In this document: piece by piece, positions 29,692-38,931 of the stretch
How the letters are laid out: the number at the start of each line of letters is the position of its first letter
How positions within the stretch are numbered: position 1 is the stretch's first letter
Assembly (NCBI GenBank): GCA_003599575.1
Contig: QZKV01000024.1
Location: forward strand, 1 to 58,336
Length of the DNA stretch: 58,336 bases
Direction of reading: 5' to 3'
Origin: Desulfobacteraceae bacterium
Lineage (GTDB): Bacteria; Desulfobacterota; Desulfobacteria; Desulfobacterales; Desulfosarcinaceae
The notes under the pieces: model-generated
Databases searched by the model: none
What the model saw: only the letters and a program-made list of their open reading frames with translations
Told to the model about the DNA's origin: nothing
Made by a program: the position numbers and the translations under genes

Positions 29692-32226
29692 TTATGGACA
29701 CTTCTTTTGGCAGGTTTGCATCCGGTAGGCGATGCCATCGGTCCGGATGGTCACCGCGCCGCATTGGTCGGTGCGCCATACGCGGCAGCCGGCCTGTTCC
29801 AGGCGCTGCAGGACTGCAGGATCAGGGAAGTTGAACCGGTTGTTCCATCCGGCCGCGATAATGCCCTCGCGGGGTTGAACCGCCTGGATGAACGCCGTGC
29901 TGGAGGAACTTTTACTGCCATGGTGCGGAACGAAGAAAATCGTGCTTTGCAGGCGTTCGGCACCATGCCGCCGCAACAGTTCATTTTCGGCCTGCACCAT
30001 AATATCTCCAGTAAATAAAAACGAGAGCTCTTTCCATGAGGCCCGCACCACCAGCGAATTGTTGTTGGCGTCACGCCACGGCTCGGCTGCGCGGCGCAGC
30101 AGGAAATCCTGCAACGGACCGAGGATCTCCAGCCGAACCGGGCCGTAATTGGTTTGCAGGGGCAGCCGGTCAAAGGCAATGTGTTCGATGGCGCGCTTTG
30201 CGATGATTTCCTGCCATTGGCCGTAGCCGGCGGTGGGTGCCGATTCATGGTTGCTCCAAATCCGGTGCACCTTGAAACGGCGCAGTATAAAGAGAAGTCC
30301 GTTGAGATGATCGCTGTTGGCATGGGTCAGGATGATGAGATCGATCGTTTTGATTTTATTGGACCAGAGATAGGGCGCCAGAACGGCTCGGCCGATGTCG
30401 AAGGCGCTGTTGTCGCTGAAACCGCCGCCATCCACCAGCACGGTATACCCGCCCGGCAACTGCAGTACGTTGGCGCTGCCTTGCCCCACGTCCACAGCTG
30501 TTACCGTCATTTGCCGGCCTGTGAATCGGCGCGCAAGCCAATAGCCCGCGTCCGCGGCGCCGGCCGCAATGACGACGGCCAGGCCCGCGATCCGCAGGCT
30601 GCGGTGCTTCCACAAAAAAAGTGTGGCCGTCAGCAGATAAAACAGAGCCATCTCCAGCAGGGTTGGCGTGACAACGCTGGAAGCGGCAAAGTCGAAGCCG
30701 GCGATGGCCTGGACCCATGCCACGATGACGTTCAGGCCGAAGGCCGCCGCCTTCCAGCACACCCCTGATACGCCGGCGCCAAAGGGCGTGCACAGGATGC
30801 CCAGCAAACCGGCCGGCACCACCCAAAAGCCGACCAGCGGCACCACCAGGAGGTTGCTCAGCGGACCTACCCAGCAGACCTGGTTGAAATAACGCATCAC
30901 CAAAGGCGCGGTCCCCCAGACAGCCAGCAGGGAAACGCCCAGAAAAGCGATCCCGCGCCCCCCCCAGCGGCGCCACAAGGGGTCCGCAGGCTGGGCGGTT
31001 GGAAACGGCAGCGTTCTCATCCCGAGCAGGATGGCCAGCACCGCTGCAAAGGAAAGCTGAAAGGAGACGCTCATCAGGGCGGGCGGCGCAACCATCAGAA
31101 TCACCAATGCCGCCGCAGCCAGGGCATTGAGCCAGTCATGCGGCCGGCCGATCCAAAAGGTCAGCAGGAATACGGCCGCCATGAGCACGGCGCGCTGCGT
31201 GGAAGGAGACAGGCCGGCCAACAGACCGTAACCGACGATCGGCAGCAGGCTGAGCAGGGCGGCGGACCGCCGCACCCACCCACGCTCGCGCAGGGCCGGC
31301 ATCCACACCAGCAGGCGGCTGAAAAAGGCAAAGGCCGCAACGGCCACCATGCCGACATGCAATCCGGAGATGGCCAGCACATGGCTGACGCCGGCTCGGC
31401 TGAAGGCCTCCTTTAGTTCTTCATCCAGCCCGCCGCGCTCCCCCAGGGTCAATGCCTGGAGCAAGTGCACGCTGGCAGGGGGAAAATCACCCAATGCCCT
31501 GTCCATACGCAGCGCCAAATTGCGGCGGATTTCGTCCACACGCCCCCGCCAGCCCAAGTGGCCGGCCGGCTCGATGCGCATGCGCTCCGCCTCGGTATAC
31601 AGGCGCGCATGCACTCCTTGCAGGGCCATGTAACGTTCGTAGGCAAAGCCGTCCGGATTACAAAAGCTCCGGATAGCATGCAAGTGGCCGCTCACGGTGA
31701 CCCTGTCGCCCCGATGCAGCCGCTCTGTCTCTCCTCTGACGCTGACTCTGATTTTTCCGCGCACTGCGATGGCACGTTGCCCGCGGTACAAGTGGTCGGC
31801 CCGCAGCGTAAATTGCCGCCGCATGTCCGTTCCCTCGGGCGGTTCGTCCACGACGCCGCCGACCTGCCATTTGCCCGCCCCGGCATATCGACTGACATGA
31901 TCGGGGGGCAGTTCCCGGCCGAGCCAGGGTTGGATGGAAAGGTAGCCCGCGGCGGCACACAACAGCAGCGGTAAAAACAACGCGCAACGCCGGCAAAGCA
32001 CATACCGGATATGCCCGGCGGTGGTTAGGAGAAATAAGACCCCGATGGTTCCGAAATAGCCCGGCAGGCCTGCTCCCGCAAGCATACCCCCTAAAAGGGA
32101 GAGCGCCACCGGCACCAGCGGACGCATAAAGACCGGTTCTGCAGCGCTTGTCGAATGGGCGGATGCCCTGGCCGATTTCAAGCGGATCATACCATCTTCT
32201 CTAATTTGGTCCTGCTCAAACTGCAT
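29692..32226 (-). CDS. comEC: ComEC/Rec2 family DNA-uptake channel protein
   Basis: An inner-membrane protein of up to 844 residues with three parts. An N-terminal DUF4131-like domain (about 35-220) has two initial membrane helices. A central Competence domain (about 240-510) shows ISGLHVGMVAVAAF and GLSPSTQRAVLMA. The C-terminal metallo-beta-lactamase-like domain (about 555-840) has VDVGQGSANVLQLPGG, LTHANSDHLNGLLF and VPHHGSKSSSS. ComEC forms the channel for single-stranded DNA in natural transformation and may degrade the other strand. The metal motif reads HxNxDH where many members have HxDxDH. The start is uncertain: ATG at 32226 or 32190, neither with a strong binding site. Confidence 0.92.
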   Translation of the reverse strand: MQFEQDQIREDGMIRLKSARASAHSTSAAEPVFMRPLVPVALSLLGGMLAGAGLPGYFGTIGVLFLLTTAGHIRYVLCRRCALFLPLLLCAAAGYLSIQPWLGRELPPDHVSRYAGAGKWQVGGVVDEPPEGTDMRRQFTLRADHLYRGQRAIAVRGKIRVSVRGETERLHRGDRVTVSGHLHAIRSFCNPDGFAYERYMALQGVHARLYTEAERMRIEPAGHLGWRGRVDEIRRNLALRMDRALGDFPPASVHLLQALTLGERGGLDEELKEAFSRAGVSHVLAISGLHVGMVAVAAFAFFSRLLVWMPALRERGWVRRSAALLSLLPIVGYGLLAGLSPSTQRAVLMAAVFLLTFWIGRPHDWLNALAAAALVILMVAPPALMSVSFQLSFAAVLAILLGMRTLPFPTAQPADPLWRRWGGRGIAFLGVSLLAVWGTAPLVMRYFNQVCWVGPLSNLLVVPLVGFWVVPAGLLGILCTPFGAGVSGVCWKAAAFGLNVIVAWVQAIAGFDFAASSVVTPTLLEMALFYLLTATLFLWKHRSLRIAGLAVVIAAGAADAGYWLARRFTGRQMTVTAVDVGQGSANVLQLPGGYTVLVDGGGFSDNSAFDIGRAVLAPYLWSNKIKTIDLIILTHANSDHLNGLLFILRRFKVHRIWSNHESAPTAGYGQWQEIIAKRAIEHIAFDRLPLQTNYGPVRLEILGPLQDFLLRRAAEPWRDANNNSLVVRASWKELSFLFTGDIMVQAENELLRRHGAERLQSTIFFVPHHGSKSSSSTAFIQAVQPREGIIAAGWNNRFNFPDPAVLQRLEQAGCRVWRTDQCGAVTIRTDGIAYRMQTCQKKCP

Positions 32227-32539
32227 TAAGGCTTCATCGAAAGGTCTGCTGACGCAGGGACCTGTTTTTGGAAAAGCGGTTCATCGCGGCCGATGCTTCA
32301 AAGGCTGTTCTGGAGATCCAAGCAAGAAATGATGTAAGACGGAGCCATCCGGCGCCGCCAGCGGTCAAGCCGGTCGCGGTCGGGAAAATCGGCGCCATGG
32401 TAGAAAAAACGCCCGCTGCTGTCAACATCGATGGATGGATTGCCTGGACAACAGGGCCAACTATCCCGAGGCTTGACCGGCAGTCCGTATTCTGGCACTC
32501 TGCTGCCAGAATGCACCTCCCGCAGCCGAAAGCAGGCCA
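32227..32539. other. Intergenic region, no feature recognised
   Basis: The 313 bases between the divergent comEC and metallo-hydrolase genes contain overlapping short frames on both strands, none with a recognisable product. No hairpin with a T-run or strong promoter pair was seen. Confidence 0.3.
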
Positions 32540-33172
32540 ATGAAAATCGAGCAAATTCTATTAAGCCGCATGGACACCTTCTGCTATCTGGTCGGTGATG
32601 AGACCGCCGGCGCCGCCGCGCTCATCGATCCGGCCTTCGACATGCACCGCATCCTGGCTTTGGCGAAGGGCGGCGGATATGCGGTCACGCATGTGATCAA
32701 CACCCATCATCACTCGGATCATACGGCCGGCAACGCCGAGGTGATCAAAGCAACCGGCGCACAACTGTGCATTCATGAATCGGATGCAGCGGCTTTGGGC
32801 CATCTCACCGGCCGCGCTTTTTCACGCATGCTGGGCGGCAAGGGATCTCCGCCGCCGCAAAGGCTTTTGAAAGACGGTGAAAAGGTACGCATCGGCGCCA
32901 TCGAGCTGACAGTTCTGCACACCCCCGGCCATACCCCGGGGGGTGCTTGTTTCTACACGCCGGGCCACGTATTTACGGGTGATACGCTTTTCGTGGGTGC
33001 GGTCGGGCGTACCGATCTGCCGGGCGGCAGCGCCGGGCAACTGCTGACCTCCATACGCAGCAAAATCTATAGTCTGCCGGAAGATACGGTGGTTTGGCCG
33101 GGTCATCATTATGGCGATGCCCCCTCTTCCACCGTGGGCCATGAGCGCCAATACAACCCATTTACGCGCTGA
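32540..33172 (+). CDS. Metallo-beta-lactamase-fold hydrolase (glyoxalase II-like)
   Basis: A 210-residue cytoplasmic protein of the glyoxalase II group. The metal-binding motif is THHHSDHTAGN (HxHxDH, about 55-65). Further ligands are visible in LHTPGHTPGGACFY, FTGDTLFVGAVGRTDLPGG and WPGHHYG. The length and the RTDLPGG segment match the short hydroxyacylglutathione-hydrolase-like enzymes common in anaerobes, whose substrates may be thioesters or persulfides. Catalytic residues appear intact. The substrate cannot be decided from sequence. Confidence 0.9.
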   Translation: MKIEQILLSRMDTFCYLVGDETAGAAALIDPAFDMHRILALAKGGGYAVTHVINTHHHSDHTAGNAEVIKATGAQLCIHESDAAALGHLTGRAFSRMLGGKGSPPPQRLLKDGEKVRIGAIELTVLHTPGHTPGGACFYTPGHVFTGDTLFVGAVGRTDLPGGSAGQLLTSIRSKIYSLPEDTVVWPGHHYGDAPSSTVGHERQYNPFTR

Positions 33173-33320
33173 ACACACGCCCTGCCTGCAAATATAAAAA
33201 GGTTGAATCTCCTTGCTTTCCGGGATACTATCACCTGTCCTGATCTTGGCTCTTACGGGTAAAACCGCCGGACCCCAAGCGACAGACTGGGCCTCAATAC
33301 AGCAGTACCAAAGGAACCGC

Positions 33321-35102
33321 ATGCACCTACCACCCCATTCGTTTCACATTCCCGTTATGGGCACCGGATTCACGATCGATACGCCACTGCGCGTGGCCCG
33401 CTACGGCATTTCATCGGTTATTTCACTGGTGGATGACGTTCTCATTGAACAGGTGCGCAAATATCACTGCACCCGCTCCAACGAGCCCTATGAAGCCATC
33501 CCCTCCGATGACATCGATGCGCGCGCCCTGCGCATCACGGCCTATCTGAATTTGGTGGACCGCCAGGTCAACAGGCAGTTTCAACTCCTGAAAGCATCCC
33601 CGTTCGAACCGGGCAGCGAAATCACCCGTTATTTCGATCTGCTGCCCGATTCGCCCCTAAAGGAGCGCTACCGGCAAATGCATGGCATCGCCGATCCGGC
33701 CGCCAAAGCCCGGCTGCAGGGAGAACTGCGCGAGCAGATCATCCTCGGGAGCATCGACGTCAACATCATGACCAAACTCGATGTGGACCACCATCAAAAC
33801 GGCCGCAAGCTGCCGGCCGAATATGCCGACGCCCTGTCCGCGTTGCGCGGTTTCGCGCGCAGCACGCTGCGTTCGGCGATCGTCTTTTCGGCCGGCATCA
33901 ATCAGCGCCTTTACACCTACGGCGCCCAATTTGATGATTTTTTCCCGGATGACCGGGGGCGGATCAAAAAAAAAATCATCGTGAAGGTCAGTGATTACCG
34001 TTCAGCCCTGATCCAGGGTAAATTTCTGGCCAAACGGGGCCTGTGGGTTTCCGAATTCCGCGTCGAATCCGGCTTAAATTGCGGCGGGCATGCCTTTGCG
34101 ACCGAGTGCAGCCTGTTGGGGCCTGTATTGGAGCAATTCAAAGCCAACCGCCACGCGCTGCAGCAATGCCTGCACGACATCTACGCCAAGGCGCTGGCCG
34201 GCCTGGGCCGCCCGATCCATGCCAGTCCGCTCGACATACGCATCACCGCCCAGGGCGGCATCGGCACGGCCTACGAAGACCGTTTCCTGATGCGCTACTA
34301 CCACCTGGACGGCACCGGCTGGGGCACGCCCTTCATGCTCGTACCCGAAGTGACCAACGTGGATCAGGAGCACCTGGACAAACTGTGCAATGCCCGGCGC
34401 GAAGACATTTACTTGAGCAATGCCTCCCCTTTGGGCGTACCGTTCTGGAACCTGCGCACCTCGGCCAGCGAAGAGGCGCGCAGGCAGCGCATTGAAAATG
34501 GCAAAGCCGGAAGTCCCTGCCCCAAAAAATACGGCCAATTGAATAACGAATACGGAGAACGGCCGATTTGCACGGCTTCACGCGCCTATATCAAACGCAA
34601 ACTCGATCAGTTGTCGCAAGCAGGCCTGGCCGAACCGCAGGTTTCCGCCGTTCGCGAAAAGGTGCTCGAAAAATCATGCATCTGTCACGACCTGGGAGGC
34701 GGCGTCGGCATTAAATACCGTACCCATGCCAAGGCCGCGCCGGCCGTCTGCTGCGGTCCGAATATCCGCAATTTTAACCGGGTCTGTGGCTTGGAAGAGA
34801 TGGTGCACCACATCTACGGCCGCTTGTCGCTCATTGTAAATCGTGAACGCCCCCACATGTTCATAGAAGAAATGCGCCTGAACCTGGATTTTCTGCGCGA
34901 AGAGATCAAAGAGTTCTCGCTCAAGATTCCAAACCGGCCCTACAGCTTTTTCACCGGCTTCAAAAAATCGCTTCTGGAAGGCATTGAATACTATCGCGAT
35001 CTGACCAAGCAATTCATAGACGAGCAGCGGGAAAAATTCCTCGAAGATTTGAGAAAACTGCAGGAAGAAATCGAGCGGACCTGTCTGCCGCACGGCTGTT
35101 AG
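33321..35102 (+). CDS. Large conserved protein of unknown function with cysteine motifs
   Basis: A 593-residue soluble protein that I do not recognise as a characterised family. The N-terminus (HIPVMGTGFTIDTPLRVARY then GISSVISLVDD) looks like the opening strand and helix of a TIM-barrel-type enzyme. Cysteines cluster in SGLNCGGHAF (about 253), GSPCPKKYGQ with PICTASRAYI (about 396-418), KSCICHDLGGG (about 452) and AVCCGPNIRNFNRVC (about 475). This is suggestive of a metal or iron-sulfur site. The C-terminus (about 505-590) is helical and charged. ATG 33321 was chosen because AAAGGA precedes it and the apparent conserved start follows; an upstream in-frame extension of 36 residues looks non-native. 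It is followed by a hairpin at 35215. Confidence 0.8.
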   Translation: MHLPPHSFHIPVMGTGFTIDTPLRVARYGISSVISLVDDVLIEQVRKYHCTRSNEPYEAIPSDDIDARALRITAYLNLVDRQVNRQFQLLKASPFEPGSEITRYFDLLPDSPLKERYRQMHGIADPAAKARLQGELREQIILGSIDVNIMTKLDVDHHQNGRKLPAEYADALSALRGFARSTLRSAIVFSAGINQRLYTYGAQFDDFFPDDRGRIKKKIIVKVSDYRSALIQGKFLAKRGLWVSEFRVESGLNCGGHAFATECSLLGPVLEQFKANRHALQQCLHDIYAKALAGLGRPIHASPLDIRITAQGGIGTAYEDRFLMRYYHLDGTGWGTPFMLVPEVTNVDQEHLDKLCNARREDIYLSNASPLGVPFWNLRTSASEEARRQRIENGKAGSPCPKKYGQLNNEYGERPICTASRAYIKRKLDQLSQAGLAEPQVSAVREKVLEKSCICHDLGGGVGIKYRTHAKAAPAVCCGPNIRNFNRVCGLEEMVHHIYGRLSLIVNRERPHMFIEEMRLNLDFLREEIKEFSLKIPNRPYSFFTGFKKSLLEGIEYYRDLTKQFIDEQREKFLEDLRKLQEEIERTCLPHGC

Positions 35103-35214
35103 CCCAATGGCGAATACGCCTGCGCAATGGGGCTTTTAATTTCAGCATACGAGTCGCTCAGGCGCAAAGCCATCCCATGCCGGACTCGTTGTAACGCGCA
35201 AAACGAACAGCGAG

Positions 35215-35236
35215 CTTCCCAAGCTCCGGCTTGGGA
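35215..35236. terminator. Hairpin between convergent genes
   Basis: TTCCCAAGC (35215-35223) and GCTTGGGAA (35228-35236) form a perfect nine-pair stem with a four-base loop. It lies between the convergent unknown-protein and GNAT genes. No clear T-run follows on either strand, so its role as a terminator is uncertain. Confidence 0.45.
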
Positions 35237-35281
35237 ACCGGCGGAAGTCTCATCTTCCCGCGTTGGGGCGTGCCTTGTTCT

Positions 35282-35713
35282 TCATTCTTTCAGCCGATAG
35301 ATGTATGCATTGGTTTCGCGCTGGCCAAAGCCCATTTTGCGGTAGAGCGCGTTGGCAGCTTGGCGCGACGGATGCGAGGTCAATTCGACGCTCCCGGCGC
35401 CCTGCTCCCGGGCAAGCTGCAATGCATGCCGGATCAGCTGCCGGCCGATGCCCCGGCCGCGCATCGCTTCGGATACCACCACATCCTCGATACGCGCCCG
35501 TTTGCCGGTAAGGACAGTCAGGATCGCGAGGGTCAGGGTGCCGCAACAGCGGCCGTCCTCTACGGCCATGAGCAAATGGGTCGCTTCGGCCGCTATGATC
35601 CCCCGCAGCGCGGATTCGGTCAACAACGGCGCGTCGCCGGACAGCTGCGGCAACAACGCGTTCAGGGCCCGGCGCAGCTCTTCCGAGAATGCTTCGATCT
35701 CAACGATCTCCAT
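35282..35713 (-). CDS. GNAT family N-acetyltransferase
   Basis: A 143-residue single-domain acetyltransferase. The acetyl-CoA-binding motif VVSEAMRGRGIGRQLIRHAL (about 89-108) and the C-terminal ANALYRKMGFGQRETNAY are typical of the GNAT fold. ATG 35713 is preceded by GGAGG at good spacing, so the longer frame starting at 35788 was rejected. The substrate is unknown; it stands alone on the minus strand. Confidence 0.88.
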   Translation of the reverse strand: MEIVEIEAFSEELRRALNALLPQLSGDAPLLTESALRGIIAAEATHLLMAVEDGRCCGTLTLAILTVLTGKRARIEDVVVSEAMRGRGIGRQLIRHALQLAREQGAGSVELTSHPSRQAANALYRKMGFGQRETNAYIYRLKE

Positions 35714-36182
35714 GATTTCCTCCCCAAAAAGGGCCGGCCTATTCGCATGATTCGAATGGAGCTGCTTATGCGCAATACTCAAACCCAAGTGAGTCAGGCA
35801 GTACGTCCATGCAATTTATTCCGGACGACGGTCGGGTGAATGGCATGCACCCCAAGCCTTCCAAAAGGATGCCCACAAAATGCGCCCTGCGAAGTTCACT
35901 TGAGTATTATAGATAACCGGCCCGTGTAAATAGATAGTCGGCCCTGCCTTGTCTTGGGTCGGGTTATTGGAGGCGATCAAGCCTGTTCACCGATGATTAC
36001 TGCAAGAACCCAGAGCACGCCCAGAAAAGGTGTGCCGCGTCCCCGGCAGCAGATTCAGGCGCGTCTGCAGCAGCCCTGGGAGCTGCATCTTTTTCACCGC
36101 GAACTGCCGTGCAGATGAGATCTTGTTGAATTGCCGCAACGTGTTCCTATATTTTTGAAAATGCGCTGGGAGGCGCCCGTTG
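35714..36182. other. Gene-free region, nothing recognised
   Basis: These 469 bases between the divergent GNAT and methyltransferase genes contain no frame with recognisable homology. A short plus-strand frame at about 35992-36118 (42 codons, basic and glutamine-rich) was considered but has no ribosome binding site. A GGGAGG at 36168-36173 serves the methyltransferase. Confidence 0.3.
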
Positions 36183-36818
36183 ATGAACGGCTCACGAATG
36201 GATCGGACTCGCCATGCGGTAAACGCCTGGTTTTTGCATCGCGCGGATGGCATGATGCATCGCATCTATGGCCAGCGCAAGCGCGCCATCTATGCCGGAC
36301 TGCCGTCGGCTATTGTGGAAATCGGCCCCGGCGCAGGCGCCAACCTGCGCTACTATGCGCCGCGCACCCGCCTGATCGCCATCGAGCCCAATCCGGCCAT
36401 GTATCGGCACCTTCAAAAGACAGCCCAACGCTACGAAATAGATCTGCAGATCAAGGCCGAAAAAGGCGAAAAAATCGATCTGCCGGACAAGAGCGTTTCG
36501 ACCGTGGTCGGCACACTGGTGCTGTGCTCCGTGGACAACCCCCGTCAAGTGCTCTCCGAGGTGCGCCGCATTTTAAAACCCGGCGGGCGTTTCATCTTTC
36601 TGGAACACGTGGCGGATCTGCCCGGCACAGCGCTGCGCGCCCGTCAGGAGTATTTGCGGCGCGCCTGGTCCTGGGCCTTCGACGGCTGCCATCTGAACCG
36701 CGAAACCCATGCGGTCATCCAGGGGGCCGGTTTCGCCGGAGTGGATATGAACTGCTTCATGATGAAATCCCGCCTGCTGCCTTTTGCCCCACACATATTC
36801 GGTGTAGCGGTGAACTAG
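36183..36818 (+). CDS. Class I SAM-dependent methyltransferase
   Basis: A protein of about 211 residues with the Rossmann-type methyltransferase fold. Motif I is IVEIGPGAGANLRYY (about 43-57), the acidic end of strand 2 is LIAIEPNP, motif II contains STVVGTLVLCSV and motif III is ILKPGGRFIFLEHV. The layout resembles the UbiE/METTL7-like small methyltransferases, which act on quinones, lipids or thiols. Start ATG 36183 has GGGAGG nine bases upstream; a TTG three bases earlier is equally possible. No neighbour hints at the substrate. Confidence 0.88.
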   Translation: MNGSRMDRTRHAVNAWFLHRADGMMHRIYGQRKRAIYAGLPSAIVEIGPGAGANLRYYAPRTRLIAIEPNPAMYRHLQKTAQRYEIDLQIKAEKGEKIDLPDKSVSTVVGTLVLCSVDNPRQVLSEVRRILKPGGRFIFLEHVADLPGTALRARQEYLRRAWSWAFDGCHLNRETHAVIQGAGFAGVDMNCFMMKSRLLPFAPHIFGVAVN

Positions 36819-36991
36819 CCTGGAAGGCAAAGATTTCTCCCCCGGTCGAAAGAGATCTCTGGAACGCCGGCAACCTACAGGATTCTTTTCACCGGAATGG
36901 GGTTGGGTTTGTATTGCCGAACACGTTCTGCGGAGTGCATAAAATCAGCTGCTGCGGTTGATCCGGTTGGAATATTGCGATCTCCCCTTCC

Positions 36992-37080
36992 CCTCGTTCC
37001 GGCGCGGGCCCGCAACCAAGAATTATCCGGATACCGGACCAAAGCCTGCCCGGACCACGATCCGGGGTCCGGCATGACGA
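36992..37080. repeat. Candidate dispersed intergenic repeat (degenerate)
   Basis: The stretch starts with TCGTTCCGGCGCGGG and ends with GGGGTCCGGCATGACG. These ends resemble the inverted termini of the widespread intergenic repeats of the type GTCATGCCGGA...TCCGGAATGAC found in many proteobacterial genomes, here with several mismatches. It lies in the 399-base gap between the methyltransferase and aldehyde dehydrogenase genes, which holds nothing else recognised. Confidence 0.4.
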
Positions 37081-37217
37081 TGGGGGGAACTTTTCACCTG
37101 CATCTTTTTTGCAACCACCGGACAAGATCGTTTGTGATCGAGTCTCCGGCGCCGCCCGCGGCAAGCGCCGCACCGCATTCGAATGCCGGAGGACCGGCCG
37201 GCTGAAAGGAGTCCCTT

Positions 37218-38747
37218 ATGGACAACACGACAGGGCATTCGAAAGAAATGCCGCCTTACACGGATATGGAACTTCAACCCATCGGCGGAACCTGGCGGCA
37301 GGGACGGGGCAAGGGGGTTACCCAAGACCTGAATCCCTACACGCAGGAGGTATTTATTGAGATCCCGCAGGCTGACCGCAGGGATCTGGAGGAAGCCTAT
37401 ATCACGGCCGCCGAGGCGCAAAAGAAGTGGGGTGCCCGCGGACCGGGCGAGCGCGCGACGATCATGCAACGCGCGGCCCGCATCATGGAACTCCGGCAGG
37501 CTGAAATTGTGGATTGGCTGATCAAGGAGGCAGGCAGCACCCGCATCAAAGCCATACTCGAATGGAACACCGCGCATGCCGTGCTTCTGGAGGCATCCGC
37601 CCTGCCGTATCAAATCGAGGGGCGCATTGTGCCCGTGGACATCCCCGGTAAGGAAAGCCGGGTGTATCGCAAACCGGTCGGTGTCGTGGGGGTGATCAGC
37701 CCGTGGAATTTTCCGCTCCAGCTGAGCGCGCGGTCGGTAGCCCCCGCCTTGGCCGTGGGCAACGCCGTGGTGCTGAAACCGGCCAGTGACACGCCAGTCA
37801 CGGGCGGGTTGTTGCTGGCCCGTATTCTGGAGGAAGCCGGTGTGCCGCAAGGGGTTGTCAGCGTGTTGATCGGCTCGGGCAGCGCGATCGGCGACGCTTT
37901 TGTTTCCCACGCAGTGCCGCGGGTGATCTCGTTCACAGGATCCATTCCGGTGGGGCGCCAAGTCGCCCGCCTGGCCGCGGAGGCCCCCATCATCAAAAGA
38001 GTGGAACTGGAACTCGGCGGAAACTGCCCTTTTGTCGTCTTGGAGGACGCCGATCTGGAGAACGCCGTTGAAGCCGCGGTGTTCGGCAAATTCCTGCACC
38101 AGGGCCAGATCTGTATGATCACCAACCGGTTTATCGTGCAAAGCGGGATTTACGAGCAGTTCGTGGACAATTTTGCCCAAAGCGTTCGCCAATTGAAAAT
38201 CGGCGACCCGGATGATCCGGAAACCCTGATCGGCCCGATCATCAACCACAAACAACTGCGCCGCCTGGTGGAACGCATCCACAACGCGCGCGAGGCCGGG
38301 GGGCGCCAGGTGGTCGGCGGAGAACCGCAAGGTCTGGTTCTGCCGCCGCACGTCTTCGCCGACATCACCAATGAACAGCAGGTCGCCCGCGAGGAGTTGT
38401 TCGGACCGGTCGCACCGATCATTCGCGCGCACGACGAGGAGGAAGCGCTGCGAATCGCCAACGACACCTCCGCGGGACTTTCCAGCTGCATTTTTACCCG
38501 CGACATCGAGCGCGGAACGCAGCTGGCACTGCGGTTTGAAGCCGGCATGGCGCATGTGAACGACCAGCCCGTCAATGATCTGCCTTACAATCCTTTCGGC
38601 GGCGAGAAAAATTCGGGCATCGGACGCCTCAACGGCCGCTGGGCCATCGACGCGTTCACCACCGAACAATGGGTAACGATCCAACACACACCGCGCCGGT
38701 TTCCGGCGGACGCGCGCAAAATGGGCGGGGCGTGGTCCGGAGGATAA
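37218..38747 (+). CDS. Aldehyde dehydrogenase (NAD(P)-dependent)
   Basis: A 509-residue aldehyde dehydrogenase superfamily enzyme. Landmarks are SPWNFPLQLSARSVAPALA with the catalytic Asn (about 158), LELGGNCPFVVL with the general base Glu (about 262), the nucleophile Cys in GQICMITNRF (about 299) and EELFGPVAP. The variants ELELGGNCPFVVLEDADLE and GQICM resemble benzaldehyde/vanillin dehydrogenase-like members, but the substrate is not certain. It stands alone on the plus strand with ATG 37218 after AAAGGAG. A second aldehyde dehydrogenase lies at 53958-55379. Confidence 0.93.
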   Translation: MDNTTGHSKEMPPYTDMELQPIGGTWRQGRGKGVTQDLNPYTQEVFIEIPQADRRDLEEAYITAAEAQKKWGARGPGERATIMQRAARIMELRQAEIVDWLIKEAGSTRIKAILEWNTAHAVLLEASALPYQIEGRIVPVDIPGKESRVYRKPVGVVGVISPWNFPLQLSARSVAPALAVGNAVVLKPASDTPVTGGLLLARILEEAGVPQGVVSVLIGSGSAIGDAFVSHAVPRVISFTGSIPVGRQVARLAAEAPIIKRVELELGGNCPFVVLEDADLENAVEAAVFGKFLHQGQICMITNRFIVQSGIYEQFVDNFAQSVRQLKIGDPDDPETLIGPIINHKQLRRLVERIHNAREAGGRQVVGGEPQGLVLPPHVFADITNEQQVAREELFGPVAPIIRAHDEEEALRIANDTSAGLSSCIFTRDIERGTQLALRFEAGMAHVNDQPVNDLPYNPFGGEKNSGIGRLNGRWAIDAFTTEQWVTIQHTPRRFPADARKMGGAWSGG

Positions 38748-38931
38748 GCCGATGGCCGGCTTGCCCGGCGCCATTGGCCCGTTGTCCGTTTGACCTGCCT
38801 GTCGCCGTTTGGTTTCTTGTCCCGTGGGCCGGAGCACATAGCCCCTGCACAGCCGGTTCTGGGAGCCTCGGTGTTTCCGCGCCATGGGGGAAGGTGGGTG
38901 TGGATAGGCCGTGGGTTGTGTTAAACGCGGC

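Noticed and set aside
35992..36118. Small plus-strand gene upstream of the methyltransferase
   Set aside because: Only 42 codons, no ribosome binding site, no recognisable similarity.
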